Source: Cephalopachus bancanus (taxonomy: Eukaryota; Chordata; Mammalia; Primates; Tarsiidae). From it: 64,000 nucleotides of DNA. Below are positions 10,441 through 21,859 of the stretch, piece after piece. The position numbers and the translations under genes are program-made. Location: the NCBI GenBank assembly GCA_027257055.1, contig JAPVLO010000123.1, positions 3,286,001 through 3,350,000 of the forward strand. The letters run 5' to 3'. Below the pieces are notes generated by a model. The model did no database searches. It saw only the letters and a list, made by a program, of their open reading frames with translations, and had not been told where the DNA came from. Position 1 is the first letter of the stretch. Each line of letters begins with the position of its first letter.

Positions 10441-11230
10441 CCTACCTGCTTGAAGGGAAAGCTAGACAGAGAACAAACGCTAATTAATATTCCAATAAAT
10501 TATCCTCTAGTATTGACTCGGACTTCCTCCTATGTGTTCATTCGATAATTTATTTTCTGAGTGCCCCAAACATATTTTCCCTCCCAATATTGGGTAGTAT
10601 GATTATCACTTGGCGACGTCTGGTTGTTCATACAAGTCAATTCTAGAAGTTTCTATTAAGCTCTGCCCAGATGCTTAAGACTAAGCAGAAAATATCCTAT
10701 ATATTTTAGGGGGTGGTGTGGGAAGGAGGTGACAAACAGTGGTAACATTTATGACTGCATTTTATTACATTTCATTGACTCCATCAATGCTAAAATGAAT
10801 CATCATTTTATGTACTGGGAAAGCAAAAAGTCATTGCCAAGCAAAGTACCTACAACGCTTCTTTAATCATTTAGAATTTTTATTTCATACTTAATGAAAG
10901 TGCTCTTTTATATGAATATAAATACAGATTTTTATCATAAATCACTCTTTTGCCCACATTAAAAGGAATATGTAAGTGAAATAAATTGGCAAAGGTATTT
11001 CTGAATTTTCTTCATATTCGGAGACGACTTTCTGAACTCAGCATTGTTGATGTCTGTGTTTTCTTAAAAGAATGCTGCTCTGTTTTCCTTGGGATTTTTT
11101 TCTAAGCAATGACACCCTTGTAAAACTTTGCTGACCACATGTGGGTAACGCCAATGAAGTCAGGATTGCTCTCGGTCAACATCAGCCCCAACTTCAATGA
11201 GGTAAAATATTTCTAACAAATGCTCATCTC
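10441..11230. promoter_or_regulatory. Candidate enhancer, second AT-rich block
   Basis: Repeat-free, AT-rich and complex. Motifs include 'cgctaattaatattcc' near 10478, 'gaatcatcattttatg' near 10798 and 'tttaatcatttag' near 10862. It has the same texture as 8968-9730 and may belong to the same regulatory cluster. Conservation was not tested. Confidence 0.35.
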
Positions 11231-11639
11231 AAAATGGATGAACTACGGTACGTGTCTGGTCTTGGGGGAAAGGAGGAAAGGAGAAGGGGAGGTGGAATGA
11301 AGACAGAGAGCCCTCGAGACAAGCTGTGGTAAGGGGAAAGAGGAAGCCCACAGCCAGGGCTAAGATGTCCCTTACAGACTAGAAGGCCAGGTCAGCGGTG
11401 CAGCTGGACAGGGCTGAGCTCTGTGTTAGAGTCACTCTAAGATGGGAAGGTGGCTAGAGCCGTTGGGCATCTGTGACTGGTTCCCACAACAATGGAAGCC
11501 CAAGGGAAAAGGAGGAGGAAGCAGATGCTGAAGGCACTGGGGTTGAGGGCAAGCAAGGCAAATGGCACAGAAGTCCGAGGGGTGTGAGTGAAGACCCCAT
11601 CAAAGTGCAAGTGGGTGGATTTCCTGGCCCATCATTCTC
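11231..11639. other. Unassigned purine-rich sequence
   Basis: A/G-rich on the plus strand (for example 11268-11345), otherwise featureless. Confidence 0.4.
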
Positions 11640-12265
11640 ATTGCCCCTCCTGGGCCTTTATCCATGCTGTTTATGCCACTTGATGTCCTTGAATATCACC
11701 TCACTTTCTCCAAGTACTGCCATGGTGCCTGATACCACCATGAGAGAGTAATTGACTAGAGGCGTTGCTGTCTATTAAAATCTTTTCCTTGAAAGGCATT
11801 TCATCTTGCATACCACTGTCTCACAATTGCATGCCCAGTTGCCTTGCTCTTGTCTTTTATTTCCTTGTTCTTGTGTTTCCTCCCACTGCAGGGCCTTTGT
11901 ACATGCTTGCCTTTCTTCCATGATGTCACTTTCTTTCTCTGTTCATCCTTCTGTTCTTGGCTCAAACATCATCTTCTCAGGGAAAGTTTTGCATGAGCAG
12001 GTCACCCTTCCACTTACATGTTCTCCATGTGCCATGGCACTCTCTTATACAGCCCTTGTTACAGGTGGAGTTTAGGTTTCGTTGTGTAATTCTCTGATAA
12101 ACGCTTGCATCTCCCACTAACAGCGTTAGCTCCTGCAGGGAAAGGGCTTTCCAGACCTAGTGCAATGTCTGCACATGGTTAAGTACTCTCTCTCACCCTC
12201 ACTCTTTATGCATATATGAATAATGAATGAATGAATAGCTCTCTTATGAATGAATGAATGAGTGA
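11640..12265 (+). mobile_element. L2 LINE 3' portion
   Basis: Sense L2. It carries 'gcagggcctttgtacatgct' near 11889, a 'ggctcaaacatcatcttctc' analogue of the L2 'gctcaaatgtcacttcctc' block near 11960, and 'gttagctcctgcagggaaag' near 12125. It ends in (GAAT)n-rich sequence at 12215-12265, the normal L2 terminus. The left limit is uncertain (11640-11795). Confidence 0.7.
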
Positions 12266-12785
12266 GAGTTTGGGTGGTAAACATTAGAGACATTTCTGGG
12301 TATAGCAGGGACCAAAGCCAGCTCCTGCTGAGGACACAGCAAGTGTGGATGACTATGACCCTCACATGTGACACTCACAATGGATCACAGTGTACCTGGT
12401 GAATCCTCTGGAAAATCATAAAGAACAACATTGATTTGAACTATCTCGTTCTTTCTTCTAGACATTGCCTGTCCAAATTCCAGCCACAAAGCAACTTTGT
12501 CTGTGGAAAACAGCCTCCTGTTCTGACCCCTTGCCTTGAGACCATGTAATCATATTCTGCTGGTTTCATCTCCTGAGGTCTCCAGGGTCATTCATCTCAA
12601 CTCTGAAGCTGTACTGGGACCCCCAAGAGAGCAGGGAGTGTTGGGCCCTTTTTTGCAGTCAGTCTGAGGCCAGACACCGAGTAGGTACCCAAGACATCCT
12701 TAAAGGCGGGTGCCAGCCTTCCAACTCTGCTCCACATCTGTTCCCTTGGCTTCAGTTTTCTTTCAGTCATTGACTTTGTGTTTCT
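12266..12785. other. Unassigned non-coding sequence
   Basis: About 0.5 kb of mixed composition with no recognisable feature. Confidence 0.4.
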
Positions 12786-13352
12786 TCTTATTTTTTAACT
12801 GTGGTAAAATTTACAGAACACAAAATGCACCATCTAACCATTTTAAGTGTATAGTTCAGTGGCATTAAGTATATTCTCACTGGTGAGCAACCATCATTGC
12901 CTTTCATCCACAGAACATTTCTCATCTTGTAAAACTGAAACCCTATACTCATTAAGCACTAACTCTATGTTCATCCCTTTGGTCCTGACAACCACCATTT
13001 TCCTTTCTGTCTCTTTGAACTTTATCCTCGGTATTCCATGAGTGGAACCATACTGCACTTGTTTTTGAGTGACATTTCACTCAGCCTTATGTCCTCAAAG
13101 TTCATCCATGTTCTAGCATGTGTCAGAATGTCCTTTCTTTTTATAGCTGAATACTGTTCCGTTGTATGTCTTTACCACCTTTGGGTTATCCATTTATCCA
13201 TCGATGGACACTTGGGTTTTTTCTACTTTTTGGCTGCTGTGAAGAATGCTGCTATGAACTTGGCTGTATTTTGAGTCCCTGTTTTCAAGTCTTTTGTATT
13301 TTCCCAGAAGTGGAATTGCTGGGTCATATGGTAAGTCTATGTTTAAATTTTT

Positions 13353-13636
13353 TTTTTTTAGTTGGAGTCTCACTCTGTCACCCAGACTGGAGTGCAGTGG
13401 CCGCTCCCGGCCACCGCAGCCTCAACCTGCTGGGGCTCCGGCGAGCCTTCCACCTCAGCCTTCCAAGTAGCTGGAATTACAGGTGCACACTACCATGTCC
13501 GGCTAATTTTTTGATTTATTGTAGAGATGAGGTCTCACCAAGTTGCCCAGGCAGGTCTCGAACCCACGGGCTCAGGCAATCCACTCAGTTCAGCCTCCCA
13601 AGGCGCAGGATTACAGGCTGAGCCACCGAGCCCAGC
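13353..13636 (-). mobile_element. Alu dimer of the unusual lineage, nested in L1
   Basis: Full-length dimer on the minus strand. Its right arm carries the lineage changes (on the plus strand 'agttggagtctcactctg', then 'ggccgctcccggccaccgca'). Direct repeats of TATGTTTAAATTTT at 13338-13351 and 13638-13651 mark the insertion. Confidence 0.85.
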
Positions 13637-13778
13637 TTATGTTTAAATTTTTGAGGAAGTGCCCAACTGTTTTCCATGGCAGCTGCATCATTCTACATTC
13701 CCATCAACAATGCACAAGAGTTCCGATTTCTCCACATCCTTATCAGCACTTGTTATTTTCTATTTTGCTTAGTTTTTT

Positions 13779-14064
13779 TTGAGTTGGAGTCTCACTCTAT
13801 CACACAGGCTGGAGTGCAGTGGCATGCTCACTGCCACCGCAGCCTTGACCTGCTGGACTCAGGTGATCCTTCCACCTCAGCCTTCCAAGTAGATGGAACT
13901 ACAGGCATGCGCCATCACAACTGGTTAATTTTTCTTGATTTATTGTAGAGATGAAGTCTCATCAAGTTGCCCAGGCTGGTCTCGCACCCACGGACTCAGG
14001 CAATCTTCTTACCTTGGCCTCCCAAAGTGCTGGGATTATAGGCGTGAGCCGCCATGCCTAGCCC
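13779..14064 (-). mobile_element. Alu dimer, nested in L1, intermediate type
   Basis: Minus-strand dimeric Alu that shares 'gagttggagtctcactct' with the unusual lineage but has a less altered right arm ('actgccaccgcagccttga'). It may be an early member. Direct repeats ATTTTGCTTAGTTTTT at about 13762-13777 and 14065-14080 flank it. Confidence 0.8.
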
Positions 14065-14149
14065 ATTTTGCTTAGTTTTTGCACAGTAGCCATCCTAATG
14101 GTTGTGAGCTGTCATTTTTATTCTTAAACCAAAAAGTCCTGCCTCCAAT

Positions 14150-14400
14150 TCCTCCTAGGGAGGAAGGGATTTAGCATTCAGTGAACTCTTGCAAATAGTG
14201 CTTAAGCGCCTACCATGAGCAAAGCACTATGCCAAGGCCTGGAGTCTGCATCTGAGCCCCTGTGCTTCTTGCTACTTCCTAGCTGTGCCTGTCACATCAC
14301 CTCTGTAACATAAGCATGACAATTATAGGGTCTGCTTCCTAGGACCATTGTCAGGGTCGATTTATTTAATGTGTGAAGAGGAATTAGCATAGTGCTGGCA
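14150..14400 (+). mobile_element. MIR SINE
   Basis: 'ctacttcctagctgtgcctg', 'acctctgtaacataagcatg' and 'aattagcatagtgctggcat' follow the MIR order in sense. The left part (before 14240) is doubtful. Confidence 0.55.
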
Positions 14401-15435
14401 TGTTCTTGTTCTTTTTCTTATTCTAAATTGTTCTTTTTGCTACACAGAAAGGGCCTAACAAGACACATCTTCCCCTTACCATCAGGACTGCCAGCATCCA
14501 GCTCGAGCAGCTAGTGCTGGTTCCCCCCCAATCCCCTGCCGCCCTGTCTGGAGTCCTATCCAGCCTGGGAACACATGCCCCAGATGTCATCACAGTCTCT
14601 CTGGGAGATGGCAGTACAGATTTATGTCTTTTTCTGGGTTGAAAATTGGGCCTGATTCTTTTATAATTGTAGTTAAATGTTATGATAATAACAATGACAC
14701 TCTAAATGAGCACAGACTTCTAGTTAAAGATAACAAAGTCACTTTGTTATATTTCTGCCTCTAGATATCGGTATGTAACAAACCACTAATAAATAAACAT
14801 AGAAATAAACTGTAACTTTGATGGAGCAAGGACATGTCCACTTGCCCAGACCACGCCCTTGTATCTGGAACAAAGCTCAGTGGGTGGGGAGAACTGGCAG
14901 GGACACTTCAGACTTCAGGTGGGATCTGCCTTCTCTGGAAATAAGGCTCACCCTCCTGGACAACTTTTGTTTTAGGTTAGAGACCAGAAATGAGGACCAG
15001 GTGTTCAGAAAGAAGCAGAGGCATCACCATGCAGGTCTGCGGCACTCCGTGGGGCAGAAGGGAGAAAGCATGGGAAACGTGGTTTTTCTTTTCTGGGACC
15101 TGAATTCCTCGCCAAGTGAGACCATGGAGGCAAGCTGGGGTGAAGGGTGAGTGTGCAATGACCCCTGAACTCAGGGCAGCGCGTCTTGGACAGAGTGACA
15201 TCAGCTTCTCCAGCATGGAAAACTGAGAGACCACGCACCTTTGAACACAGGAACTAGATCTGGAGAGAAAGTGCCTGAGATCATGACTAAACTATACCAG
15301 GGGTTCTCCAACCCACTCTCTGACCCCCCCATTATCCCTCCCTACACTATAGCAGTCCAAACGTATCTAATAACAAATACATGTCCCATCTAAAGAAAAG
15401 GAATTGTCAGAGAGTTGTCAGTACGGCGCCTGTGT
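14401..15435. other. Unassigned non-coding sequence, about 1 kb
   Basis: No repeat family is recognised. An open frame on the plus strand (14818-15150) has no identifiable domain and overlaps minus-strand frames of similar size, so I do not call a gene. Confidence 0.4.
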
Positions 15436-15439
15436 TTTT

Positions 15440-16370
15440 ACACTGAAAAAAAAAATAAAAACAATTCAGGAGAGGGAAAGAAATTTAAGCAAAAGCAGCC
15501 GACAAGCATACACCACAAGAATTACCCCATGGAACAGGTAAGAGTTGGGGCAACAGTTATCCACAGACTCAGATAAATTATATTATAGGCAATACAGTCT
15601 TTCTATGAAAAGAGACTCAGAGAGTTGATAAAAAGCATGCTAACAAGCTCCGTACAGAAATGGATGAGAAAGTAAAAGTTTCATAGAGTCAAATGATGCA
15701 TTGAAGGCAGCAAAACCCAGCAAGGATAAACAGGACTGGAAACTCAGGCAGCGATGTGGCAGAGAGATTAGAGAAAAATCACAAAAGTGAAATGGAAATG
15801 AATACAAAATTAAAAATGAGAGCAGATTATAGACATCAAAGAAAAAACAAATCAATTATACACATTAACGGTGGACTTGAAGAAAAGATCAGAACAAGTA
15901 GACCATAACTACTCAAAAACATTTGTGAAATAAAGACTTGAACTATCTCTTGAATGGGCATAGGAAAAGCTATATACAATTAAGGACTATCTGGCAGAGG
16001 CTCTTAAACTTCCAAGAAAAAAAATCATGTGGGCATCTGGCATGGAGGGTGTTGGGGGAAAAAGGTCACGTTCAAGGGGAAAAACTGAACTGACCTCAAA
16101 CTTATCCATAGCAAATTTCAATTCATAAGACAACAGAGCAATGCTTATGATGTTCTGATAAGAAAAAAATAAGACCCTAAAATTTATACCTAGCTGAATT
16201 CCCTTGAGGTATAAAGATAGCACATGTCCTCGAGTAGGCAGGAATTTAAGTTATACAGGATCTATGGATTCTTGGGAAAAAGAAGTGAAAGCAACACTTA
16301 AAGGAATCCAGTCAACTAGAGGTCAATTGAAGTCAAGAACTCTGGGTGAGAAGTTGTGGAAAGGCCTGAT
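15440..16370 (+). mobile_element. HAL1 (ORF2-less LINE) remnant
   Basis: A-rich plus-strand sequence with HAL1-like order: an A-rich ORF1-derived part, then 'cctaaaatttatacctagct' near 16176, 'gaggtataaagatagcac' near 16205, and 'gatctatggattcttgggaa' near 16259. All reading frames are interrupted. Confidence 0.6.
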
Positions 16371-16502
16371 GTAGGTATTTGCTCCTTTTCAATACACAAT
16401 AAAGGCTACGGGACCCGCGGAAGTGATGGGTAAAGAGGAGACTGTGTGTGTCATTAACCTTAACCACAAAGAAGAGTAAGACTGCAAAAAATGATCAGGG
16501 GT

Positions 16503-16905
16503 ATAGTGGTTTGCTAGGTTGATAGAAGAAGCTTCACAGGCTGGGCGAGTTAAACAATAACCAGGAATGTCTTATCTCACAGTTCTGGAGGCTGATGGTC
16601 TGAGGTCAAGGTGTTGGCAGGGTGAGTTCCTTCTGAGGGCTTCTGAGGTTTGCTGGCCGTCTTTGGCATTCCTGACCTCTGCCTTCCTCTTCACCTGGCA
16701 TCCTACCCATGTGCATACCTGTCTCTATATCCAAATTTTCCCTTTATTATAAGGACACCCATCATATTGGATTAGGGGCCACCCTAATCACCTCATTTTA
16801 GCTTGATTACCTCTGGAAAGACCCTATCTCCAAATAAGATTACTTTCTAGGTACTTGGGGTTAGAACTTTGCATATGAATTTGAGATGTAATTCAACCCA
16901 TAGCA
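16503..16905 (-). mobile_element. MLT1 (C/D-type) LTR
   Basis: Minus-strand LTR, with 'cacagttctggaggctgatg', 'attataaggacacccatcat', 'gattaggggccaccctaatc' and the closing 'aattcaacccatagca', the reverse of the MLT1 start TGTTATGGGTTGAA. Confidence 0.8.
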
Positions 16906-17245
16906 AGAGAGGAAGAAGAGAGTTGGCAGATGGACAACTGTGCAGGCAGTTAATAAGTTCTACGTAGAGTCAAATCTGTAGCTGAAAAACCCAAATAACT
17001 CCAACCTCTTAATGTTCTTATAATCCTTTTCCCCTTAAGTTTAAGTAGGTCTTGTTAGAACAAATAGGCATTGCAGCAAATGAACTTGTAGCTGGAAGTT
17101 TGCTTCCTCCTTCAGGCTTGCTTCTTTTTTTCTGTTAAATTCAATTAAAATGGAATTTTAGTTAAAAAAATCAAAGTGAGGAAGCAGATCTACAACAGAT
17201 AATTCTAGCATCTAGCACACTCTGAGGGGTGTTACATGAGAACCA
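16906..17245. other. Unassigned AT-rich sequence
   Basis: Contains 'ttaaattcaattaaaatgga' and similar AT-rich motifs. No repeat or gene is recognised. Confidence 0.4.
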
Positions 17246-17249
17246 GGGT

Positions 17250-17435
17250 CCCATCAGTTGAGGGAGGAGGCGGGGGGCATTTGTCAGTGTTTGGGGACAT
17301 TGTTGATTGTCATGACTTGGGGAGTTGGGGAAGGTGGTGCTCCTGGCATCTAGTTGGAAGAGACCAGAGATGCTGTAAACATCTTACATTGCACTGGACG
17401 GCTTCCCCTCTCCCCCGGTTAATAATTATTCACCT
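17250..17435 (+). mobile_element. MER5A (hAT-Charlie) element
   Basis: Follows MER5A in order: 'gggggcatttgtcagtgttt', 'ttgattgtcatgacttgggg', 'ctcctggcatctagttggaa', 'agagatgctgtaaacatctt' and 'cattgcactggacggc'. Confidence 0.8.
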
Positions 17436-17975
17436 CAAACTATCCACATAGCCAAGGTTCATTTGTGGGATGGGCCTCAGGCTGTAGGAGAGAGGGAAGT
17501 TGCGATTTTGCCCTAACATTACCTAGGATTCGTTGACATCCAGTAGTGTCAAGGAATCATCCTTGGTTCCAGTGACCAGCTGTGTCTCTTGTGGGAATTT
17601 TTATTTTAAAAAGCATGCTGGGTGAGGGCATTGCTTATCAGCAAAGGACTCGCCTCTACTGGGGATCTTTTAGGTGCTGCATCTAGAAAATTTGGGGGTA
17701 GGGAAGCTTTTCTGGAGGGCTCTGGGTGGTGGCAGGGAGCAGACCACAGGCCTAGAGTTCTGATGACACCATTGTCTGCTGCACCACTTTGGCCAGATCC
17801 CCTGACGCTCATGGGCTGTCCCTGTGTAGCCAGCCTAAGGGTACCAATCTCTGGCATCCTCTCTCCATGTCCCCATCCCCATCGGTTCCTGAGGGCTCCT
17901 GCTTGCTCGCCTCACCCTAGGAAGCTACTTGGCTCCAAGCCCCCTCCCCTGGAACTCTCCCCACTCGTCATCTCT
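17436..17975. other. Unassigned non-coding sequence
   Basis: GC-moderate sequence. The 122-codon plus frame and 83-codon minus frame overlap each other and show no domain. Confidence 0.4.
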
Positions 17976-18500
17976 CTTGAGTGCCTTTGAAGATTTCCGG
18001 CTTCTCTCATCCGGAAGCTGCACACAGGGTCAGGCGTTTGAGCCCACTAATCGCTCTGTTTTGCCCGTGCCCGAGTGCCACGAAGCCTCTTTTTATGCCT
18101 ATTGAAAGCCTCCGAAGAGCTTTCAAGTGCTCTCTGATAAATCATGGTAAGTGTCATTCCGGCCACTCCAGCGTGGTACCTGCCAGAGCCCTCCTGGCTC
18201 CGTCTCCCTGGGCCGCGGCTCTTGTGGCTGCATTTCGCCAGCGACAGTAATTCATTCCACTCTAGCTGATGAGCTCGGTTCCCATTTATTTGCACATTAT
18301 GAGCTGTGTCACTCCACTTACCCTCTAGACAGTCAATGGTTTGAAAAATGCAACTGTAACAAATATTCAGGAGAGGATGAGAGAGAGGAGAAAGAATGTA
18401 AGAGAAGGAGGGAACTTAAACCTTTGAATTCAGAGTCCCCAAAACTCAGATAATGAATAAATAAAGCTCTTGAATTATCTCAATCAGCAGCAGCAGGGGT
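17976..18500. promoter_or_regulatory. Candidate conserved regulatory element
   Basis: Repeat-free. An inverted pair of ETS-like cores, TTCCGG at 17995-18000 and CCGGAAG at 18011-18017, sits at the left. CpG-containing stretches follow (18040-18080, 18160-18250), then AT-rich motifs 'cagtaattcattcc' and 'catttatttgcacattatga'. A donor-like ATG|GTAAGT has its GT at 18147. The balance of CpG and AT-rich blocks suggests a promoter-proximal or enhancer element. Confidence 0.3.
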
Positions 18501-19129
18501 GCCCCAGAAACTTGCCAGTCTTTCTTGAAAAGAAATCACACTCTCTCTCTCTCTCCTTTCGAATCCGAGTTCTCTGAGAGTGGGGCTAATTCAAGTATTC
18601 TTGGGTTAGGAAAACAATTAGGCTGCAGTATTGGCTTTTACCTCCGAAATCAGAGAGGCCTGGGCTCTGCATTCTCTCTGTCTGGTTGAAGGCCAGGGAC
18701 CCCACTGGGCAGCCCCGCTCCCTTGTTAAGATTGGAAATGACTTTTAGGGAAACGGAGGCAGCTCAGAAAGGTCATGCTTCTTCTTTTAGGTCTCAAAAT
18801 TTATGTAAACCAGAACTTGAAACTGAGTCTTCTAAAACCTTGCTGTGTGGCTGGGATCATGCTAGCCTGTACCACATCTTTTGGAGTAGTATGAATAGCC
18901 ACCCCCCTCCCCATTAACCAGTAGCTGTGATATGGCTTGGATGGCCAAGGACATCTTGTGTGTACAAAAGGAGTCCCTTCCTCTGGGCAGATATAACCCC
19001 ATGCTAGGGAACATGGTTTGATGTGCAGTGTATAAGCTGATTTTAGCCCCCAACTGGGAGCCTTTGTGCAGTGTACATACTTTATAACCATACATGACAG
19101 CTTGCTGCAACAAGTCAGGAAAGTCTGCT

Positions 19130-19131
<2 letters not shown>
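18501..19131. other. Unassigned sequence with a short CT tract
   Basis: A (CT) run lies near 18541-18556. The remainder has no recognised feature. Confidence 0.4.

Positions 19132-19180
<49 letters not shown>
19132..19180 (+). repeat. (TG)n microsatellite
   Basis: An uninterrupted TG run of about 24 units, a likely polymorphic, Z-DNA-prone tract. Confidence 0.97.
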
Positions 19181-19181
<1 letters not shown>

Positions 19182-19555
19182 AGGGGCTGGATACCAGAAT
19201 CTTCAGAGCAATTAAGTTGTATCTAGGAAGGTAGTACCACAATCAAGAGATGAAGCAATAGGGGAGAGAAATTCTCTGAAGCAGGATTCTCTGCAGAATG
19301 GCAGTGCCAGGCCCCAGAGGGTTATCCGCATCCTGGCTTCAGTGAAGGGAGCAGACCCATGTGAAGGGTTCAGGGCTAATGATGTTGGGGGGTTGACCAC
19401 TTGGAGGAGGCACACCAGCATGGACTGGAAGTAAGGACTGTCTTGAGCCATGACAACTGCACACAAGCTAGGATTTGATAATGGCCTTGGGGTGATGTCA
19501 TGACTAAAATCACAGTCTGATGTCTAGCTCTATCATGGTGGTGAGAGAGGGCTTT
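19181..19555. other. Unassigned non-coding sequence
   Basis: No recognised repeat or gene. Confidence 0.4.
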
Positions 19556-19889
19556 GACCACCAAGTATTCCTTCCTTCCCAAGTTCAATGGGCAGCATGT
19601 ACTTCCTGGTCCCTTTAACTTTGAGCTTAACCATGTGACTTGCTTTAGCCAATGAGGTGTTAGCCACTGGACTGTAAGCAGAGGCTTGACATGCGTTGCG
19701 TGGCTGGGCTTGCCCTCCCGCTCTCCTGTCAGTGCCACCAGCATATACTTTGGGGAATGTGCAGGTCTCAGAAGCAGGTGCCTATGGATCAGACCTGAAC
19801 CAAACCCAAGGCCTGGACCCAGCTTAGGTCAGCTGAGCTGTAGACAAACCTCAGGTCATCATCCTTGTCTGTTATGTGATGATTGCTGA
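19556..19889 (+). mobile_element. Probable MaLR/MLT1-type LTR remnant
   Basis: 'aaccatgtgacttgctttag', 'ccaatgaggtgttagccact' and 'agcagaggcttgacatgcg' occur in the order of a familiar MLT1-class LTR, followed by a diverged right part. The subfamily is not certain. Confidence 0.45.
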
Positions 19890-20050
19890 CCAAGACAACT
19901 ACTGCTGTGCAAACTTGGACAAGTTGTCTACCAAGGACCTCATTTCTTCTCTATAAAATGGCAGAACATATAGTCGTTGTAAGAATTAAATGAAATAGCA
20001 GCATAAAGGACATAACATATAGTCAATAAATATTAGATATTATTATGAGC
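19890..20050 (+). mobile_element. MIR SINE
   Basis: 'caaacttggacaagttgtct', 'ctataaaatggcagaacata', 'gtaagaattaaatgaaat' and 'agtcaataaatattag' give the MIR core and tail in sense. Confidence 0.75.
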
Positions 20051-21104
20051 GTTATTTGCAAACATTCTCTCCTTCTCTGTCCTTTCTTTTGCTAGTTTCT
20101 CAGATACCTCCCCCATCCCTCACTGGACCCCAGAGCTGCCATGTCAGTAACACTTTTAGGAGGCTGAATTGCCCACTCCTGGCCCGTCTTACAGAATGAT
20201 GCTATGCAGGAAGAAGAAACAACATGGGCCCTGTAGTCACTGCTACAGTGAGAATGAACACATGAGCACTTCCACGTGTAGGATTGGGTCTCAAAAGGAG
20301 ATGTGAGGAGCCTAGAGGTGAACTTTCCCGAAGAATGGCTCAGGGAGCCTGCACTGGGAGGCACAGAATATGCCCATTGGTGGAGAAGTGCGGCAGACCT
20401 CCAGCGTTGGGTGACTCTGCGGGCCTGGGAAGGCTTGGATGGAGATGCGAGCAGCCGCAAGCCTCTGTGTGTGTGCCACCCCCCAGTTACAAAACACTCT
20501 CATGCTCCTGATTGTGGTCCCTTGCAACAGCCCCGATGACAAGGCTGGAAGTGTTGACACTTTGCATTTGGGGAAGTGAAGGGTCACATGGGGCAGGACA
20601 ATGGCAGCGTAGATGCAAGAGTCTTGCTTGCCTCTCAACCAGGGTTCTCACGCCCACCGGTCCTTGCAGGAGGCTGCTGGGAAAGGTTCCCAGGGGAGGC
20701 GGAAGAGAGACACTGTTGCACATGGCAACATTGCAATGCCCTGGAAGGGCTTGTGCCAGTGAGTATCCACGGGCATGAAGAGCCAGGAGCATCTTGGGGA
20801 TTGTTGGGGGCGGTGTTGTCCCAGAATTTGTGTTTCTGCCACATCCCTGTTACTTTATGACTCATTTTGACAGCTTTTGTCTCAGTAGACCCCACGTCCT
20901 TACTTGAATAAAAATTTATAATATTTGTGAAATCACAGATACCATGTGCTGGTTTTATTTTTGTTTTTCAAACACACATTAAAACAAATATAAGACCATT
21001 AGGGGAAAAAATGTTCACTCATAAACCTCCTAAAATCTTCACATTTGTGCTACCAAGAAAATACTATGATGGGAAATGCCGATGTAGTCTAAGTCTCTTT
21101 TTTT
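20051..21104. other. Unassigned sequence with overlapping chance frames
   Basis: About 1 kb with no repeat I recognise. At 20280-20900 several frames on both strands stay open for 75-122 codons at once. That reflects local base composition and gives no preferred frame, so no gene is called. Confidence 0.4.
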
Positions 21105-21215
21105 TTTTATAGGAAAACTGAAGCACAGAGAGGCAATGGGGTTCTCCAAGGCCACATATTTGGAAAGAGGCACAGCCAGGGCCAGGTGCAGTCAGGGCTC
21201 CATCTGCTTGGCTTG
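21105..21215 (-). mobile_element. MIR SINE fragment
   Basis: 'ggaaaactgaagcacagaga', 'ggcaatggggttctccaagg' and 'ccacatatttggaaagagg' are the antisense MIR core. Confidence 0.7.
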
Positions 21216-21859
21216 GCCATCCCTCCTCATCAGTGGTTGCTGACATCTCCTCAAGGGCACCAGTTCTATAAGCAGCTCCTGTTCTATGAGGATTCTGGGT
21301 CCTCTGAGTTAGGAAAATGCGGGACTAGGCCCAGTCAAGAAGGTTTTCTGGCCCTAGGACTTGGAGACACTGTTGTGACCCTCAAAGCGGCAGCTCTTGC
21401 CATCTCCAAGCCTCTCTGGCCACAGAACCCTTTTCCCCAGAGCAACCTGCACAGGCACTTGGAAAAGGGGCATGCAGGGATACTTGTTCGAGCCTCTGTG
21501 CCTGCAGTTGAGGCCTAGGGACCTTCCTAGAGACCCAGGCCCACTTTGCCTGGCAAACTGAGTGCCATAATGAATCCCTAATGTCTGGTTTAGGGTTGTT
21601 ATTCCCTCCAAGTGGGGTGGGGGTGTGAGGTGGTTGCAGCCGGGTAGGAGAGGACTCAGGGGCCCAGGTCCTGGAAGCAGCAAGTAGGCTGGGAAAAGGA
21701 GGCACAAGGAACATGTGAGGAAAGTCTGGCAGTGGGATCAGCTGTCATAATCATCTCCCGAGGCTGACAAGCATGATCACCGACCCCGCCTGTATCCACT
21801 CCTGTCACATCGGGCTTCTGGAACTGACTCACCAAGGGCTTAATGGTGGCTTTGCCTCT
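21216..21859. other. Unassigned non-coding sequence
   Basis: No repeat family is recognised. Minus-strand frames of 110-117 codons overlap one another and have no domain. Confidence 0.4.

Larger units (their letters stand above)
12786..14112 (-). mobile_element. L1M-type LINE 3' portion, interrupted by two Alus
   Basis: Minus-strand L1 3' UTR and ORF2 end: antisense signatures 'taaccattttaagtgtatag' (12837), 'ttcatccatgttctagcatg' (13101) and 'gtggaattgctgggtcatat' (13311). It resumes after the first Alu at 13638 and again after the second at about 14065. The full L1 part is about 740 bp once the Alus are removed. Reading frames are broken. Confidence 0.85.

Noticed and set aside
12215..12265. 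GAAT-rich run as an independent microsatellite
   Set aside because: It is the normal terminal repeat of the L2 element to its left.
13166..13621. 151-codon plus-strand frame
   Set aside because: It runs through antisense L1 and an antisense Alu; typical Alu-derived chance frame.
18141..18152. Donor-like ATG|GTAAGT as evidence for an exon at 18.0 kb
   Set aside because: No matching acceptor or consistent frame to its left could be identified; kept only as a motif in the candidate element.
20280..20900. Several overlapping frames of 75-122 codons on both strands
   Set aside because: No single frame is favoured, which points to composition and not selection.
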